A stretch of DNA of 64,000 nt. Source: Ottelia alismoides (lineage: Eukaryota > Streptophyta > Magnoliopsida > Alismatales > Hydrocharitaceae). Location of the stretch: positions 496,001 to 560,000 of the forward strand of contig JAZKJV010000389.1 of the NCBI GenBank assembly GCA_037367405.1. Direction: 5' to 3'. The translations under genes were made by a program, and so were the position numbers. Position 1 is the first letter of the stretch; each line of letters starts with the position of its first letter. Below the pieces are notes generated by a model that saw only the letters and a list, made by a program, of their open reading frames with translations, searched no databases and had not been told where the DNA came from. Shown piece after piece: positions 19,961-31,380 of the stretch.

Positions 19961-21232
19961 AATGAAATGCAAGAGTGAAATGATTTTGGGTGCCATACCA
20001 AGGTCATGAACAAAAGTTGGAAATTGAGCTTGGGTCGACCTTTGGATTAATTGTGTGGCGGAACCTTATTGGAATCTGAACTTAAGACCTAACAGACTTT
20101 AAGTTCCACAAGTATTCTATTCAAGACGCCTTAATAATCAGGTCAGAACAAATCCTCAAACGCAAATTTCTGATGACTATGATTTTTACTTGTACTGTGT
20201 AAGTGAAATGTAACTCTCCATATCAGAAATGGCTAAGAAGTAGCCTCCTCTAACAAGGTAACTCTAATTCTCCGATCCAGTAACTCTTTCCTCGAGGAGC
20301 GGGGTATTCCCTTCTAAGTTCAAGTGCGACCAGCTCAAGAGGAGGGGGTGGAGAAAAGAATGGACGGTAGCCAGTGTAGCTACTTATCCCAGGATGCTTG
20401 ACCAGTTTAGCCAAGTCATCCAGCTGCAGACTTCTTGCTAATATACATACTCCGATAGGCATTTTATTTTTACTCAGGCATGTCTTATTTTTTTGGAGTT
20501 CTTGCATTTTTTTTGAACTTTATATAAGGTGCAGCATGTACATCAGGTGTTTTTCCCCTTGAGCCAGTAGATTATCCCTCTTTGAAGCTTTATTGCAAAT
20601 CACAGCATCCCGTCTTTAGATATCAAAACCACCAGACTAAGTTGAGATGCACTTCCCTCCCTAGAGGAGGACGGATGTTTCCACCCGTGTGCTACTCCAA
20701 GCCAAAGGATTCTACCTCCTCACCACCTCATCAATGAAGAGCTACGTGCATGGTTCTTGTCTAAGTTAGGTCACTATCTAAAAGAATCATGCGTGTGTTT
20801 GAAATCTTCTACTTAGACTAATCAAGATGACATGTGAACATAGACTTGCGGACTCAAAGAATTAAGTCCCTTGACCTGAGAAATCTTAATTCCAGTTCCT
20901 ATAAGGTTCCTCTGAAATTAGGTGGATTAAGGTCAAATCAAGTCCCTCCTCAACATCTATTCATAACTTGGTTCAGAACCCACTAACTTTTTACTTTGCA
21001 TATGCAGATGAGGTGCAGATGACATGCTATGTTAGATGAATGCAAGACTCTCTCTCTCTCTTTTTGAATGTAAGGATGATATGCAAGAGTAAAAATATAC
21101 AAAAGTATTACAAATATACACGTATTTTACAAAAAAAATTAATTTTTACCCACCCCGTAATTATTGTATAGTATATACAAAAAGTACGCGAAAGTACGAG
21201 CAATGGGTAAAGTATATATGTAATATATACAC
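19961..21232 (-). other. 3' non-coding region of the Athila-like element
   Basis: Where some Athila elements carry an env-like frame there is none here. Only short frames occur, the longest 85 codons (20250-20507) without features of an envelope protein. A CT microsatellite lies at about 21049-21063. Confidence 0.5.
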
Positions 21233-21605
21233 GCCCCCATATACTTAGTGTATGCTATGTACTCAGAGCACGAAAAGCGAGGAAAAGACATAGCTCGTGC
21301 TAAGCGTAGGAGAGCTAAAATAAGAAAAATGTATAGAAGTCGTCCCACCCCCCTAGACTTAGGCTTTGACAGCATAAGTGTAGAAGAAGATCAAAAATGG
21401 GGCGGGCGAGGACAAGAGGGGGAATGGATGAGAATATATACATGATGAGCATTGGTCCCCCATATACTTAGGCTCAGGTCAGCCTAAGTATAGGACAGGA
21501 TTGAGTATGAGAACCGATGGGATCTGGAGGATGTACAGCGAATGGTCAATAGACTCGAGACACTCTCCCCCATACTTAGGATCTGGTCATCCTAAGTATA
21601 GCCAT
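21233..21605 (-). repeat. four polypurine-tract look-alikes with adjoining stem-loops
   Basis: On the minus strand AAGTAT(A)TGGGGG-type runs occur at about 21565-21577, 21457-21470, 21347-21362 and 21234-21246, 100-110 bp apart. The two best copies follow an inverted repeat TACTTAGG...CCTAAGTA with an 8-12 base loop such as TGACCAGA. Each copy resembles the true tract at 19921 (TTTAAGTATAGGGGG), which also follows a stem-loop. Confidence 0.75.
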
Positions 21606-21728
21606 GAAAAGATATGGAGCCGGGACGAGTGATTAAAGTCGTGGGAGGGAGGGAAAGAATATACAAGAAGGGAGAGTATATACAAGGATTACGATCTGAA
21701 TCTTTTTGATGCTGCCGATGGCGAGAGC

Positions 21729-22250
21729 TCACTGTTGCAAGGTCTCATGTGCGGCTCTATGTGTATCTATTGGGTATGTCTCGCGCATGAAAACAATCTC
21801 CTCAACATGGAATAACTGTTCATTGGGTTCGACAAAGTATTTCAACAGTTGTCCATTAACTAGGGATGTCTGTACTCCATTTGTAAGATCTGAGATCTCT
21901 ACGCATCCACTATCCTGCACAGCATGGACTATGAACGGACTCGTCCATTTGGATTTCAGCTTACCTTGGAAAACCTTCAGCCTTGCATTGAACAACCATA
22001 CCTTCTATCCATGAACAAAGGTCTTTCATCTGATATATCTATCGTGCCAACGCTTTACCTTATCCTTGTACACCAAACTGTTGTCATATGCTCAGTTTCT
22101 GACTTCCACAAGTTCATTCAGATCCATCTCTCTCTGTTTCTGCCCTAGGTGTGTGTTCCAGTTGACCTTCTTAATTACCCATTCCAATTTATGCACTAAT
22201 TCTGCGGGCAAATGGCATGCCTTTCCAAACACCATTCTGAATAGGGAGGT
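21729..22250 (-). pseudogene. Athila-like integrase C-terminal part
   Basis: The minus strand continues the integrase with RMVFGKACHLPAELVHKLEW at about 22245 (frame changed) and ends with an 88-codon frame (21995-21729): FQGKLKSKWTSPFIVHAV, then the C-terminal DNA-binding region, as in Athila elements. At least two stops lie between. Confidence 0.75.
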
Positions 22251-22655
22251 TCATAAAGGTGTCTTGTAAGCTGTCCTATAAGCCCAAAGGACATGATCCA
22301 AGATCTGAGACCAGTCCTTCTTGTGTAGGTGGACAAGCTTCTGCAATATGGTCTTCACCTCCCTATTCGACACCTCTGCCATGCCATTGAACTGTGGGTG
22401 GTAAGGACAAGCGACATTGTGTTCGATGACGTAATCCTTCAAGAGTTTCTTCACATCTTTGTTTACGAAATGGCTACCCTCATCAGATATAAACACTTTG
22501 GGGATCCCGAACCTAGAGATGATGTGATCTCTAATCAATTTGCAGACAGTCCTGCTGTCCACGGCTCGGGTTGGGATAGACTCCACCCACCTTGACAGAT
22601 AGTCCACTGCAAGAAGGATATATTCGAATCCATGGCTAACCGGGAATGGGCCCAT
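22251..22655 (-). CDS. Athila-like integrase core (open frame)
   Basis: The 134-codon frame begins [20 protein letters not shown]. The preceding VDF, just upstream in the same frame (about 22660), holds the first catalytic Asp. SDEGSHF holds the second Asp and VSNREVK the Glu, so the DDE triad is kept. [12 protein letters not shown] ends the frame where the family goes on with GTSPY. It is continuous in frame with the RNase H/zinc-finger frame to its right, separated by a single TAG at about 22701. Confidence 0.85.
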   Translation of the reverse strand: MGPFPVSHGFEYILLAVDYLSRWVESIPTRAVDSRTVCKLIRDHIISRFGIPKVFISDEGSHFVNKDVKKLLKDYVIEHNVACPYHPQFNGMAEVSNREVKTILQKLVHLHKKDWSQILDHVLWAYRTAYKTPL

Positions 22656-22700
22656 GAAGTCGACGCCCCAGGCGTCAAAGACATCACAAATGATGACAGG

Positions 22701-23819
22701 CTACATCGGCATCTCATCCTTGGAACCAACGGTTCCTCCCATTTGCTGGCATACTGGGCACGACTTCGCAAAGGTGAACACATCGCGAAACAAAGTCGGC
22801 CAGTATAAGCCACATTGAAGTACCTTCCATGTGGTCCTCTTCCCGGAGTGGTGTCCTCCTGTCTCCAGACTATGGCATAAAGTAAGGACACTCTGATATT
22901 CCTCCTGAGGAATACACCTCCTCCAGACACAATCCGATCCTTCAAAGAAAAGGATCGGATCCTCCCAATGGTAATGTTTTGAATCCGACTTGAGTCGGTC
23001 TATGTGGCTCTTGGACCAATCTTCGGGAACTTTCTTGGAGACAAGATAATTCACGATATTGACGTACCATGGGAGTGAGTCGATAACGAAAACCGACTCG
23101 TCAGAGAAGGAGTCTCGAATAGATGTATCATCAGAAGTATCAAGATTTTCGAGACGGAAGAGGTGATCAGCCACTTTGTTTTTCTTTCCAGGCTTATTTC
23201 TAATGTCTAAATCAAATTCCTGGATGAGTAGAATCCACTTAAGAAGACGCGCCTTCGCGTCCTTCTTTTCCATTAAGTTTCGTAGTGTTGTATGGTCCGT
23301 GAACACAATCACCTTAGATCCAATTAGATGTGATCTGAACTTATACAAGGCAAACACTACCGTAAGCATCTCCTTTTCGGTAACTGTATAGTTACGCTGA
23401 GCAGTATCAAGCACTTTGCTTGCGTAGTGTATGGCAAATGAGACGCCATCTCTCCTCTGTCCTAAAACAGCCCCAACAGCAAAATCTGAGGCATCCGTCA
23501 TGATCTCGAAAGGAAGAGACCAATCTGGGGCTTGTAGGATCGGGGCGTCCATGATCATCCCGTGTAATTGCTTAAAGGCCTCAAGACATTTATGATCGAC
23601 AATAAACTCCATGTCTTTGCCTAAAAGCTCAGTTAGCGATCGGGCAATCTTCGAAAAATCATGGATAAATCTCTGATAAAATCCAACATGCCCGAGGAAT
23701 GATCGTAACTGTTTCACGTTGGTTGGTAGCTGGAGTCGTCTGATCACATCCACCTTGGCAGGCTCAACCTCCATTCCTCTCTTGGAGATGACATGTCCCA
23801 ACACAGTGCCCTTCATCAC
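22701..23819 (-). CDS. Athila-like RT thumb, RNase H and integrase zinc-binding region
   Basis: The 372-codon frame starts in the RT connection ([17 protein letters not shown] and [15 protein letters not shown]). It carries gypsy RNase H from residue 90: [15 protein letters not shown] (first Asp), [16 protein letters not shown] (Glu), [11 protein letters not shown] (Asp). It then reaches the H-H-C-C finger of integrase with [11 protein letters not shown] and CPVCQQMGG. The usual DHLSRLE motif reads DHLFRLE. The frame ends at a TAG four codons past DEMPM. Only the N-terminal RT part is missing, upstream in another frame. Confidence 0.85.
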   Translation of the reverse strand: MMKGTVLGHVISKRGMEVEPAKVDVIRRLQLPTNVKQLRSFLGHVGFYQRFIHDFSKIARSLTELLGKDMEFIVDHKCLEAFKQLHGMIMDAPILQAPDWSLPFEIMTDASDFAVGAVLGQRRDGVSFAIHYASKVLDTAQRNYTVTEKEMLTVVFALYKFRSHLIGSKVIVFTDHTTLRNLMEKKDAKARLLKWILLIQEFDLDIRNKPGKKNKVADHLFRLENLDTSDDTSIRDSFSDESVFVIDSLPWYVNIVNYLVSKKVPEDWSKSHIDRLKSDSKHYHWEDPILFFEGSDCVWRRCIPQEEYQSVLTLCHSLETGGHHSGKRTTWKVLQCGLYWPTLFRDVFTFAKSCPVCQQMGGTVGSKDEMPM

Positions 23820-23879
23820 TATGAAGTGACTTTTCTCTCAGGAGAGCACCAGATTGACCTCACAACATCTTTTGAGGAC

Positions 23880-24040
23880 TCAGTCCTGATTCCTAAGACA
23901 TGAATCGAAGGAATCGTCGTAGACCGATAAGTCATCCATGAATACTTCCAGGAATTCACCGACCAATTCGGTAAATACTGCAATCATGCACCTTTGAAAT
24001 GTACCGGGAGCATTGCATAATCCAAAGGGTATGTGTTGAT
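23880..24040 (-). pseudogene. Athila-like RT fragment with FMDD box
   Basis: About 50 codons give MPFG-type sequence: IPFGLCNAPGTFQRCM, then LEVFMDDLSVY with the catalytic FMDD intact. To its right the frame runs straight into gag C-terminal sequence near 24040, so the protease and the first RT motifs have been removed by deletion. To its left a frame change separates it from 22701-23819. Confidence 0.8.
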
Positions 24041-25584
24041 CCTGGGTGCGTGAAATGCGGTTCAGATTAGTTCGGATATTCAAGTAATCATTTTGTATCC
24101 GTTGGACCCTATCAGTCAGGGTCTTGATCGCCAAGGTGAGGGACTCTAATTCATTAATGGGTGGGCCTTGCTGCTGCTGACTAGAGGACGAGTGATTCGG
24201 TTATCTATACTGACCCTGCTGGTCATGCCGATACTGTTGCTGGTAGGAAGGTGATGGAGGGCCCTGCTGGCCCGAATGGAACGTACGTTGCTGTTGGTGC
24301 TGCTGAGGCTGGTACCCTTGTCCGGGCCGGGACTGTACAAAGCACGGTGCGGGGACGGAGCTGGTTTTCTAGTAAGCAAGGGAAGGTCGGTGTGGCTGAC
24401 CGTTCCCTATCTCCGACTGTCTACCAACGGGATCATGGTTGTACCACACTCGAACACCTGCGGAGGCTCCTCATAGACTATCTCCACATGTGGGGGTACG
24501 TGCTGCTCCCGTTGAGTGTATTGCTGCTCCTCAACCCAGTTGCTCTAAGGCCCCTGTACATGCTCCTGTATGAAGTGGACTCGATGTACAGGCACAGGTG
24601 GTGCAGAAGAGGCAGGTAGTCGTATCTTGGCTACCTTCTCAGTCAATTCCTCCACTTGTTTCGGCAACCGTGAAAGCACCTCAAGGTCGGTGACCCTCTT
24701 GTGGATCTGCTCTACCATGGTGAGCTTATCAACTATTATCCCCATGCTGGGGATGAGGTCATCTGTCAGATCCGCTACAGTCCTCCTACTTGTTTCATTG
24801 GATAGGCTTGAGGGAGACAACTGATAGGCTCTGGTGGCCTGAGACCTGCATGTTTCCGCCATCTGCTCCAGAATCTTCCATACGGCGTATTCGTTCTTAC
24901 TCAGATAGTTGCCTCCACAGGCTGCACTCACTAACCCCTGCATCTCCGGGGTCATGCCACAGAACAAGATCTGGACTAAGATCGCTTTGGTAATGCCATG
25001 GCAAGGGCATTTTTGAGTTAAGTCGTTAAATCTATCCCAGGCTTCATGGAATGGTTCGTTGGATCCCTGAGAAAAACTCGTGATCTTCATCCTCATCTGG
25101 TTAGTCCTACTGAGTGGGTAGAACTTCTTCAAGAATAAATCATTGAACTGCATCCAAGTCGTACATCTTACCCCGAGATTTTTCAGCCAATCAGCAGCCT
25201 TATCTCCTAAGGCAAACGGGGTAGCCTTCAGCCTGATGTAGTCTTGCCCAACCCTAAGGTGACTAAGGTTGTTGCAAACCAGCTCGAAGTCTCTCAGGAA
25301 AGCATAGGGTTCTTCATTGGCGTTTCCATTAAATTTCGGTAGCAAACTCAGAAATGAGGCTTCAGCTCGAACGCTTCTAGGGGAACCGCAGGTACAAGCC
25401 AACTATGTATTTCATTCTCTGTTGGGTTGTAGGTGTCTACTGTTGGTCAGTCAATTCCACCCGCCTCAATCACCTGTTCCATCCTAGCCATAAGTTTTGC
25501 ATTCAGCTGCTCGGCTCTAGCTAATCGGGCGAAGACTTGGTGCATCGGATCATCCTCTTCTTCCGGGGGTTTCTTAGGAGGCAT
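24041..25584 (-). pseudogene. Athila-like gag, broken
   Basis: An ATG at 25584 opens an acidic start and a coiled-coil-like stretch (QVFARLARAEQLNAKLMARM). A stop and a frame change at 25450-25400 follow. The main gag domain is open from 25402 to 24545 (285 codons): LRDFELVCNNL, LKATPFALGDKAADWLK, FSQGSNEPFHEAWDRF and CHGITKAILVQ are the Retrotrans_gag block of this clade. A Gln/Pro-rich tail (24380-24140) follows in other frames. Gag would build the particle; this copy is interrupted at least three times. Confidence 0.8.
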
Positions 25585-27266
25585 CTTGTCCTCTTTACCT
25601 GGGTAAAGAAATTGGTCTTCGTTAGAGGATGTATTAATGAAGACATTCTCACTGAGGTGATGGTTTTCCTCGGTGAGATAAGAGGAGAGAAAAGGGATGG
25701 TTTGAGGGTAACCATCCTGAGGGAGATCGATCCCGAACTCAAGAGGGTCATGAGCTCGGATTGGCCCAAGTTACACTTGGGTCGATGAAGACGAACTTCG
25801 TGAGGGGCTCAAGGAGAGATTTGCGAAGCGTGAGTAGATATCCCCCCAGTCAGTCATCTTGGATGGCGAGAAGAAGAATCGGGAGTATAAGTGAAGATAG
25901 GATTTTACTCCTACCTGAAGCAAGCAAGTGAATCACAAACCCTGATTTTCACACTCAACACAGTGAAGGACCCGAAACCGAGTCCGATTAGTCTGGTTGA
26001 TATTACGTGTTGTTTTTCAAGCAACTAGCAAAGGTTACGCGGCCTATAAGGGAGTCGGCTCAAAGCCAGATGCGTCTCCCCTATTTAACATGTTGCCTAA
26101 GATACCAACGCCCTTCCTTTCTTTGCTCCTATCACTAGCCGAGAGTTCAAGGACCTGCCCCTATCTACCTATCGAAGTAGGTGGAGGTTGACAAGGCTTT
26201 AACTTCGTCCCTATCTACCTGCCGGAGCAGGCGGAGGCTACTATCAACTTGTCGCGGTGCACCGCAATTTCGCCCCTATCTACCTACCGGAGTAAGCGGA
26301 GGCTACTTGGCACTGGTCAGTTGAACCCATAGTTCAGCCTATGATATTTGCTCGGATCGGGGTACGCGATATGGAAGGCATGGATTTTTGGCTCTTCCTT
26401 AGGGTGTGCACACACTCTTGTACCCTCACTCAACCTGAAATCAAGATCGGGGTTTTTCTCCCGCAAATAGAATTTCCGATTTTATTGATTTTTTTGGTCA
26501 ATTTTGTTTACCAGCCCCGATTTTAAGTTAAGTGACCACTTGATTAGTCCAACCACAAGGCACGCCTGCCGTTCAGTCCCAATTTTCTTTAAGCCTAAGT
26601 TTGAAAAACCAAAAAGGGGAGGAGTCGAGAAAAGCCGATGCAAGATAAAACAATGATGAATGCCAAGTTTAGAAGACTTACAGTGATCCTTTCGCTTTAT
26701 ATGCAGGATTCAGAATAGAATTGAAATTGAAATTTTATACTATATGAATGCAAGTGAGAAAAGCCGCTCCTAAACAAGCAGTTCTATTAACGAGTGAAGA
26801 ACCAGTTAGATTTGGCTAAGTCATGCGGTCTAAGTGTGTCTTTCAAGTGTGAGGTGTGGTCCTAGAATTTTACAAGCACAAACAGTCTTAAGATAGCTCT
26901 AAGAGCCGCAAGTGCAGGTCCTATTCTACGTAAAGCAACCACACAGCACACGGGGACACGTTTTATTATTACTTACACGCGCGAAAACCCAAACGGGAAC
27001 CGCTAGAAAATGCAAAAAGAAAAATAAAAACTTTTACAAGTCCTCTCAAAAACACTCAAATTATTTTAATGCAGGTTCCTCGGCTCGTTTGGCGAAGCGC
27101 CTTCGATTCCTCGTATTCCTCGCAGAAAATAAATGGAGGTCAGATAAAGGACGACACAAAACAAACAAATATATATTGAACAGGAAATATTCACAAAAAA
27201 AAGCAGGGAATCAGACAACCGGGGATGGAAAATCAAAATTCTTTAACAATTAACCTAAGACGTGCC
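25585..27266 (-). other. 5' leader of the Athila-like element
   Basis: About 1.7 kb without a supported gene between the primer-binding site and gag. Long leaders are usual in this clade. It contains the tandem units at 26158-26306; small frames (60-113 codons) have no domain. Confidence 0.6.
26158..26306. repeat. three tandem leader repeats with CCCTATCTACCT core
   Basis: Units begin at about 26158, 26209 and 26273 with CCCCTATCTACCT, then a CCGGAGYAGGCGGAGGCTAC-like segment. They are spaced 51-64 bp apart in the untranslated leader. Confidence 0.7.
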
Positions 27267-27284
27267 TCCCCGACAACGGCGCCA
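27267..27284 (-). other. primer-binding site of the Athila-like element
   Basis: TGGCGCCGTTGTCGGGGA on the minus strand, two bases from the LTR, is the well-known plant Athila/Ogre site, in my knowledge assigned to tRNA-Asp. Confidence 0.9.
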
Positions 27285-27366
27285 TTTGAAGAGCCTCCGG
27301 TTACCCTACTTAATTCAACCGAATTAACGATTAAATTTTAATGATGTTCGTTGTAGACCCTCCTCG

Positions 27367-28296
27367 GTGCTGGCCAATGGGAGTCAGGAGGGAGGCTGGT
27401 TCCAACCGCAGAGGGGGGTGCGCCAGGGATGCCCTCTTGCTCCCCTTTTGTTTGTTTTGGTTGCGGATTGTCTTGCGGTTTTATTTCGGCGGGCAGTGGA
27501 GGAAGGTTGGTGTGAGGGGTTCTCGTTGGGGGACATCTTCGTCCCGGTTTTGCAATATGCGGACGACAAGCTGATTTTTTTGGGGGGGACGGAGGCTCAG
27601 AACCACAATGTTGTTGTCCTGGTGGACGTGTTTGGATGTCTTTCTGGCTTGCAGATCAACAGGCAGAAGTCTGTTCTGGTAACTCTTGGGATGCAGGAGG
27701 ACGAGAGGATCCGATTAGCTGAGTCGGCGGGCTGCCCCCTTGGTACATTACCCATAACCTACTTGGGTTTGCCTTTGGTCGACAGCAGACTGAGGAAGTC
27801 CGACTGGGAATGTGTTATTCGGAGGCTGGAGGAGCGGATGGAGGGGTGGAAGGCTGTCACTTTGTCCAAGGGCGGGAAGCTTACCCTGCTCAAACATGTT
27901 CTTTCTGCGATTCCGATTTTCTTCTTCTCTACCCGCTTGATGCCTGTTGGGGTTAGAAAGAAGGTGGAGGGTTTGATGCGATCTTTCTTCTGGTCTAGTT
28001 GAAAGCAGGATAAGAAGGGGCTACACCTGGTGGCTTGGAGGGATCTTACTCTACCCGTTTCCGAGGGCGGGTTGGGGGTCAGGGATGTGGAATGTATGAA
28101 CAGGGCATTGCTTGCGAAGTGGGTCGTGCGCATCTGGGGCCCGTCGGACTTACTGGTGGTGCGGCTGCTGAGGAAGATTTATGGGGTCTCGGGCGAGTTG
28201 GTGGCGGCGAGGCGGCGTCATGAGTCTTCGCTGTGGAGTGGGGTCCGGGCGGTTCTGCCAGCTATGAGGCCTCTTCTTCGCCCGCGGCTGGGATGA
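27367..28296 (+). pseudogene. LINE reverse transcriptase, C-terminal half
   Basis: The frame from 27367 gives FQPQRGVRQGCPLAPLLFVL (RT motif 4) and LQYADDKLIFLGG with the YADD box intact, then LQINRQKS and ITYLGLPLVDSRLRKSDWEC. A TGA at 28000 follows FFWSS, where plant LINEs usually have Trp. The same frame goes on with LPVSEGGLGVRDVECMNRALLAKW to 28296. The protein would copy LINE RNA at nicked DNA; the N-terminal RT half and the endonuclease are missing. Confidence 0.85.
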
Positions 28297-29019
28297 CCGG
28301 ACGGGAGAGGGGCCCTTGGGGCTCCGTTTCCCTAGGTTGATGGCGTTGGTTGTGGACAAGGAGGCGCGGGTGGCGGAGGTGGTGGACTCTGGTACTTGGG
28401 CTCCGAGATTCTCTGCGGTTCTGTCTGAGCAGAGGATGCATGATTTTTTGCAGTTGCTTTCGGAGATTCCCTCTGCCGGGGAGTTGTCGGGGAGCCGAAC
28501 TGTTTTGAGTGGGTGGAGGGTAAGTTCTCGGTTAAGAAGGCTTACCGGAGGCTGTGTGCTAGAGGGTTGGAGCATGACGAGGACCTATGTGTGGACCTGA
28601 AGATTATTTGGGCGGCAAATATTCCTACCAGGGTTAAGGTGTTCCTCTAGTGTCTGCGGCGGGATCGTCTGTGTGGCAAGGTCAGAAGGGGAAGGTTGTT
28701 GGGCGCGATGGATGTTCATTGTGACAGATGCACTGATGGCGTGGAGGACGCGAATCACATCTTCTTCGGCTGCAGGTTGTCAGTGGACGTCTGGGAGTCC
28801 TTGGGGTTGCCGTGGGTTCAGTCTTCCTGTGCAGATCTTTTTTGGGGCTCTATTCGAGCGGTGGGTGCTGGCTCCACCGGTGATGTTTCCAGAGTCTTTG
28901 CGGTACTTTGGGCTATATGGCTTGGTAGAAATGATGTCATATTCAAGGGGCAGCGCTTTTACTATGAGAATGTGGTGGCGCAGTGTAACGCTTTGTACAA
29001 CTTCTGGGTATCCGGATGA
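28297..29019 (+). pseudogene. LINE C-terminal zf-RVT region
   Basis: After a frame change near 28280-28310 and a stop at about 28650, the frame at 28696-29019 gives HCDRCTDGVEDANHIFFGC, the Cys/His motif of the zf-RVT domain, then VFAVLWAIWLGRNDVIFKG, the usual tail of plant L1 ORF2. Confidence 0.8.
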
Positions 29020-30297
29020 TGATGTATCTTTTTCGATATCAATGAAATTTGTGGTGTGGTGACTCCCATCTTGGGAGTGCACCCCCTTGTTCTTATTCAA
29101 AAAAAATGATGTTCGTTGTAGTCGGATAACTTCGGACTATTCAAAAACCACTCAGATTAATGTTCAATTAAGCACAAGCGGCAAATTTATATTTTACTTG
29201 GGTAAGCCCAAGGTCGAACTCAGGGAGGCAGCTTTCTCCTTAGGTGAATTTGAAGTCAATTTCGATTTTAGATTCTCAGGAAAATATTTTTGATCTTTTT
29301 TTATGCAATCAAAGAAAATACAATGATATTCAAGCTAAATTTTAAGGTTAAATTTGAAAGATGGTCAAATTAAATCCAAAAATTATGAAACTTAGTCATA
29401 ATATGAAATGCGATGAAACAAAGCTAATGCAATTTTTTTGGAATTTTATGACACTTTATGAATTGAATATGAATTAAATATGAATGCAGGGTGAATTTTA
29501 CAAAGTTAATTTTAATAAATACCAAAACAAATTATTTTCAGATACAAAAATTATCCTAGATATTTCTATGTGAGATGAATACAGGAAAATTAATAAACCT
29601 TAAAAATGATTAGTTTTGGACCTATTAAAAATCAATTAAGCAAAAGACTAATTAATTTATTCAGGCCTCGTGATGCGTGCAAATTGTTTGATTATGGAGG
29701 ACAGTGTAGAACAACTTAAATAAATCTATTGTGATTTTTTGGTGATTTTTGGAGGAACAAATAATTTAATATGGAATAAAAGTCACACAGTGGCAAAACT
29801 ATGTAAATTTCCACGAAAATATTAATATTAAATTTCTTGAAGCTTACAAAAATATGACAAGTGTCCATAATGATAAAGCACAAGTTTAACTACAACATGA
29901 AATTTTCGAAATTTAAAAATGAGGCTAAATGAATGCCTAAATGGTCATGCAATCAGAAATTAAAATTGATTAATTCAAAACATGCGTACAAGGACTAAAA
30001 TGCAATTACCTATAATGTTGGGGGTATGTATGCAATTTGTCCACGGGAACATGTGCGCCTCACGTGACGCGCCCGGCAGGGACTGAAATGTAAAATTGAA
30101 AACTTGTAGGAGCCTCAGTGCAAAATTCCCAACCCGCACATGAGGGACACGTGAGGTACTAGGCTCGGACGGCGTCAGTGGCTCGGATTGAGGCTCGGGT
30201 GCGTTGCAGGCTGGGGGTAGCTTCGGAGTTGGCTCGGGTGCTCCGAGCCTAAGGGTCGGGGAAGCGGCTCGGAGGTGAAGACGTGGCGCGAGGTAAT

Positions 30298-30567
30298 ATG
30301 TTAGATCAAGATTGATCCAACGGTTGCTGAAGATAGATAGATCCGTCAGATCAAGATAGATCTAACAGCGGGGGAAAACTCCTAGAGCGGGCGACGTGGC
30401 ACAAGGAGAACCGTTAGATCAAGATGATCCAACGGAGGTGATGAATCCTGGAGCTGACGACGTGGCTTGATACGGGTCGTTAGATCCTCACGATACAACG
30501 GAGGTTGGAGTAGCAGGCGATGGCAACGGGTCGCGACGAGGACCGTCCGATCAAGACGATCGGACGG
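30298..30567. repeat. second copy of the LTR hairpin array
   Basis: Segments at 30298-30323, 30343-30368, 30411-30435, 30477-30501 and 30543-30567 match those at 16589-16872. The spacing of the first pair is shorter (45 bp) through a local deletion. Some pairs have lost complementarity (CGATACAACGG in the fourth). Confidence 0.75.
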
Positions 30568-31364
30568 TGATTGTGCATCGTCTCCTCCGTGCCGCCGCCT
30601 CCTGCGGTGGTCGTGGCTGTGCTCCGACGATGGGTGGTCAGCTCCGCCACCTTCTTCCTAGCTCGGTGAAGGTCGCTGGAAGCTCCTGAGCGGCTGGGAC
30701 TGATCGTGGAAGCGTCGGGGAGCCGCCGTAGGCTCTGGATGAAGCTGGGAAGGTCCGTAGACTGGTGGCGATGAAGATCGAAGTAGCTCCGGTGATGCTT
30801 CCGGCCAATGAAGAGAATGGTCCCTGCAGGGGTTAGTGACTATAGCTGAAGCGTGTAGGTGCTCACGTGGAGTGCAAGGGGGTGACTGGAGGCCTGTGTC
30901 GTGAAGTGTTGATCGGGTCGACGTGCTTCTCCGCCGGGAAGGCGGAGCTGTGGTCGGAGGGGGCTCGATTCGTCGTAGGGGCGAATGAATGGTGGCGCGA
31001 AGGTGAGAGCTCCAAGGTGGAGCTCAGACGATAGTAAATGAGATGTGTTGTCGAGCGGAGAAGGCGGGAAAATTAGGAGAAAATCGAATGAAAAAGAGGA
31101 AGAAGATCGGAGGAGAAATGGAGGAGGCTACCTGGGAATGGAGGCTCGAGGAAGAGCTTCCGGTCGTCGCTCGAGGGTCGGTAGAGGCCCGAGCTCTAGC
31201 AGCTCGTCGGGGAGGCTGTTGCACGGCGGAGCTCGCTGTGGATCTCGCCGAAGATGAACCACCGACTTCGCTCACGTTCACGCTCAATCACTGTCATTGA
31301 TAGGTAGAGGAGAGCTCTGGGGTACCTCGTGCTTGGGCGGATGGCCGTGAAAGTGGCCGGAGGT

Positions 31365-31380
31365 GGGGTATTTATAGGGA
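31365..31380 (-). promoter_or_regulatory. TATA box of the Athila-like 5' LTR
   Basis: TCCCTATAAATACCCC on the minus strand, about 1.3 kb from the U3 end. It predicts transcription to the left, so the hairpin array would lie in the transcribed leader. Confidence 0.65.

Larger units (their letters stand above)
27357..29104 (+). mobile_element. 5'-truncated L1-type LINE
   Basis: A 1.75-kb insert flanked by the perfect 17-bp repeat AATGATGTTCGTTGTAG (27340-27356 and 29105-29121) and ending in an A run. This is the signature of target-primed reverse transcription. It keeps the C-terminal half of the RT and a zf-RVT tail, and ends with GGAGTGCACCCCCTTG before the A run. Confidence 0.9.

Noticed and set aside
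19961..21728. env-like gene in the Athila-like element
   Set aside because: No frame longer than about 85 codons, no signal peptide or membrane anchor.
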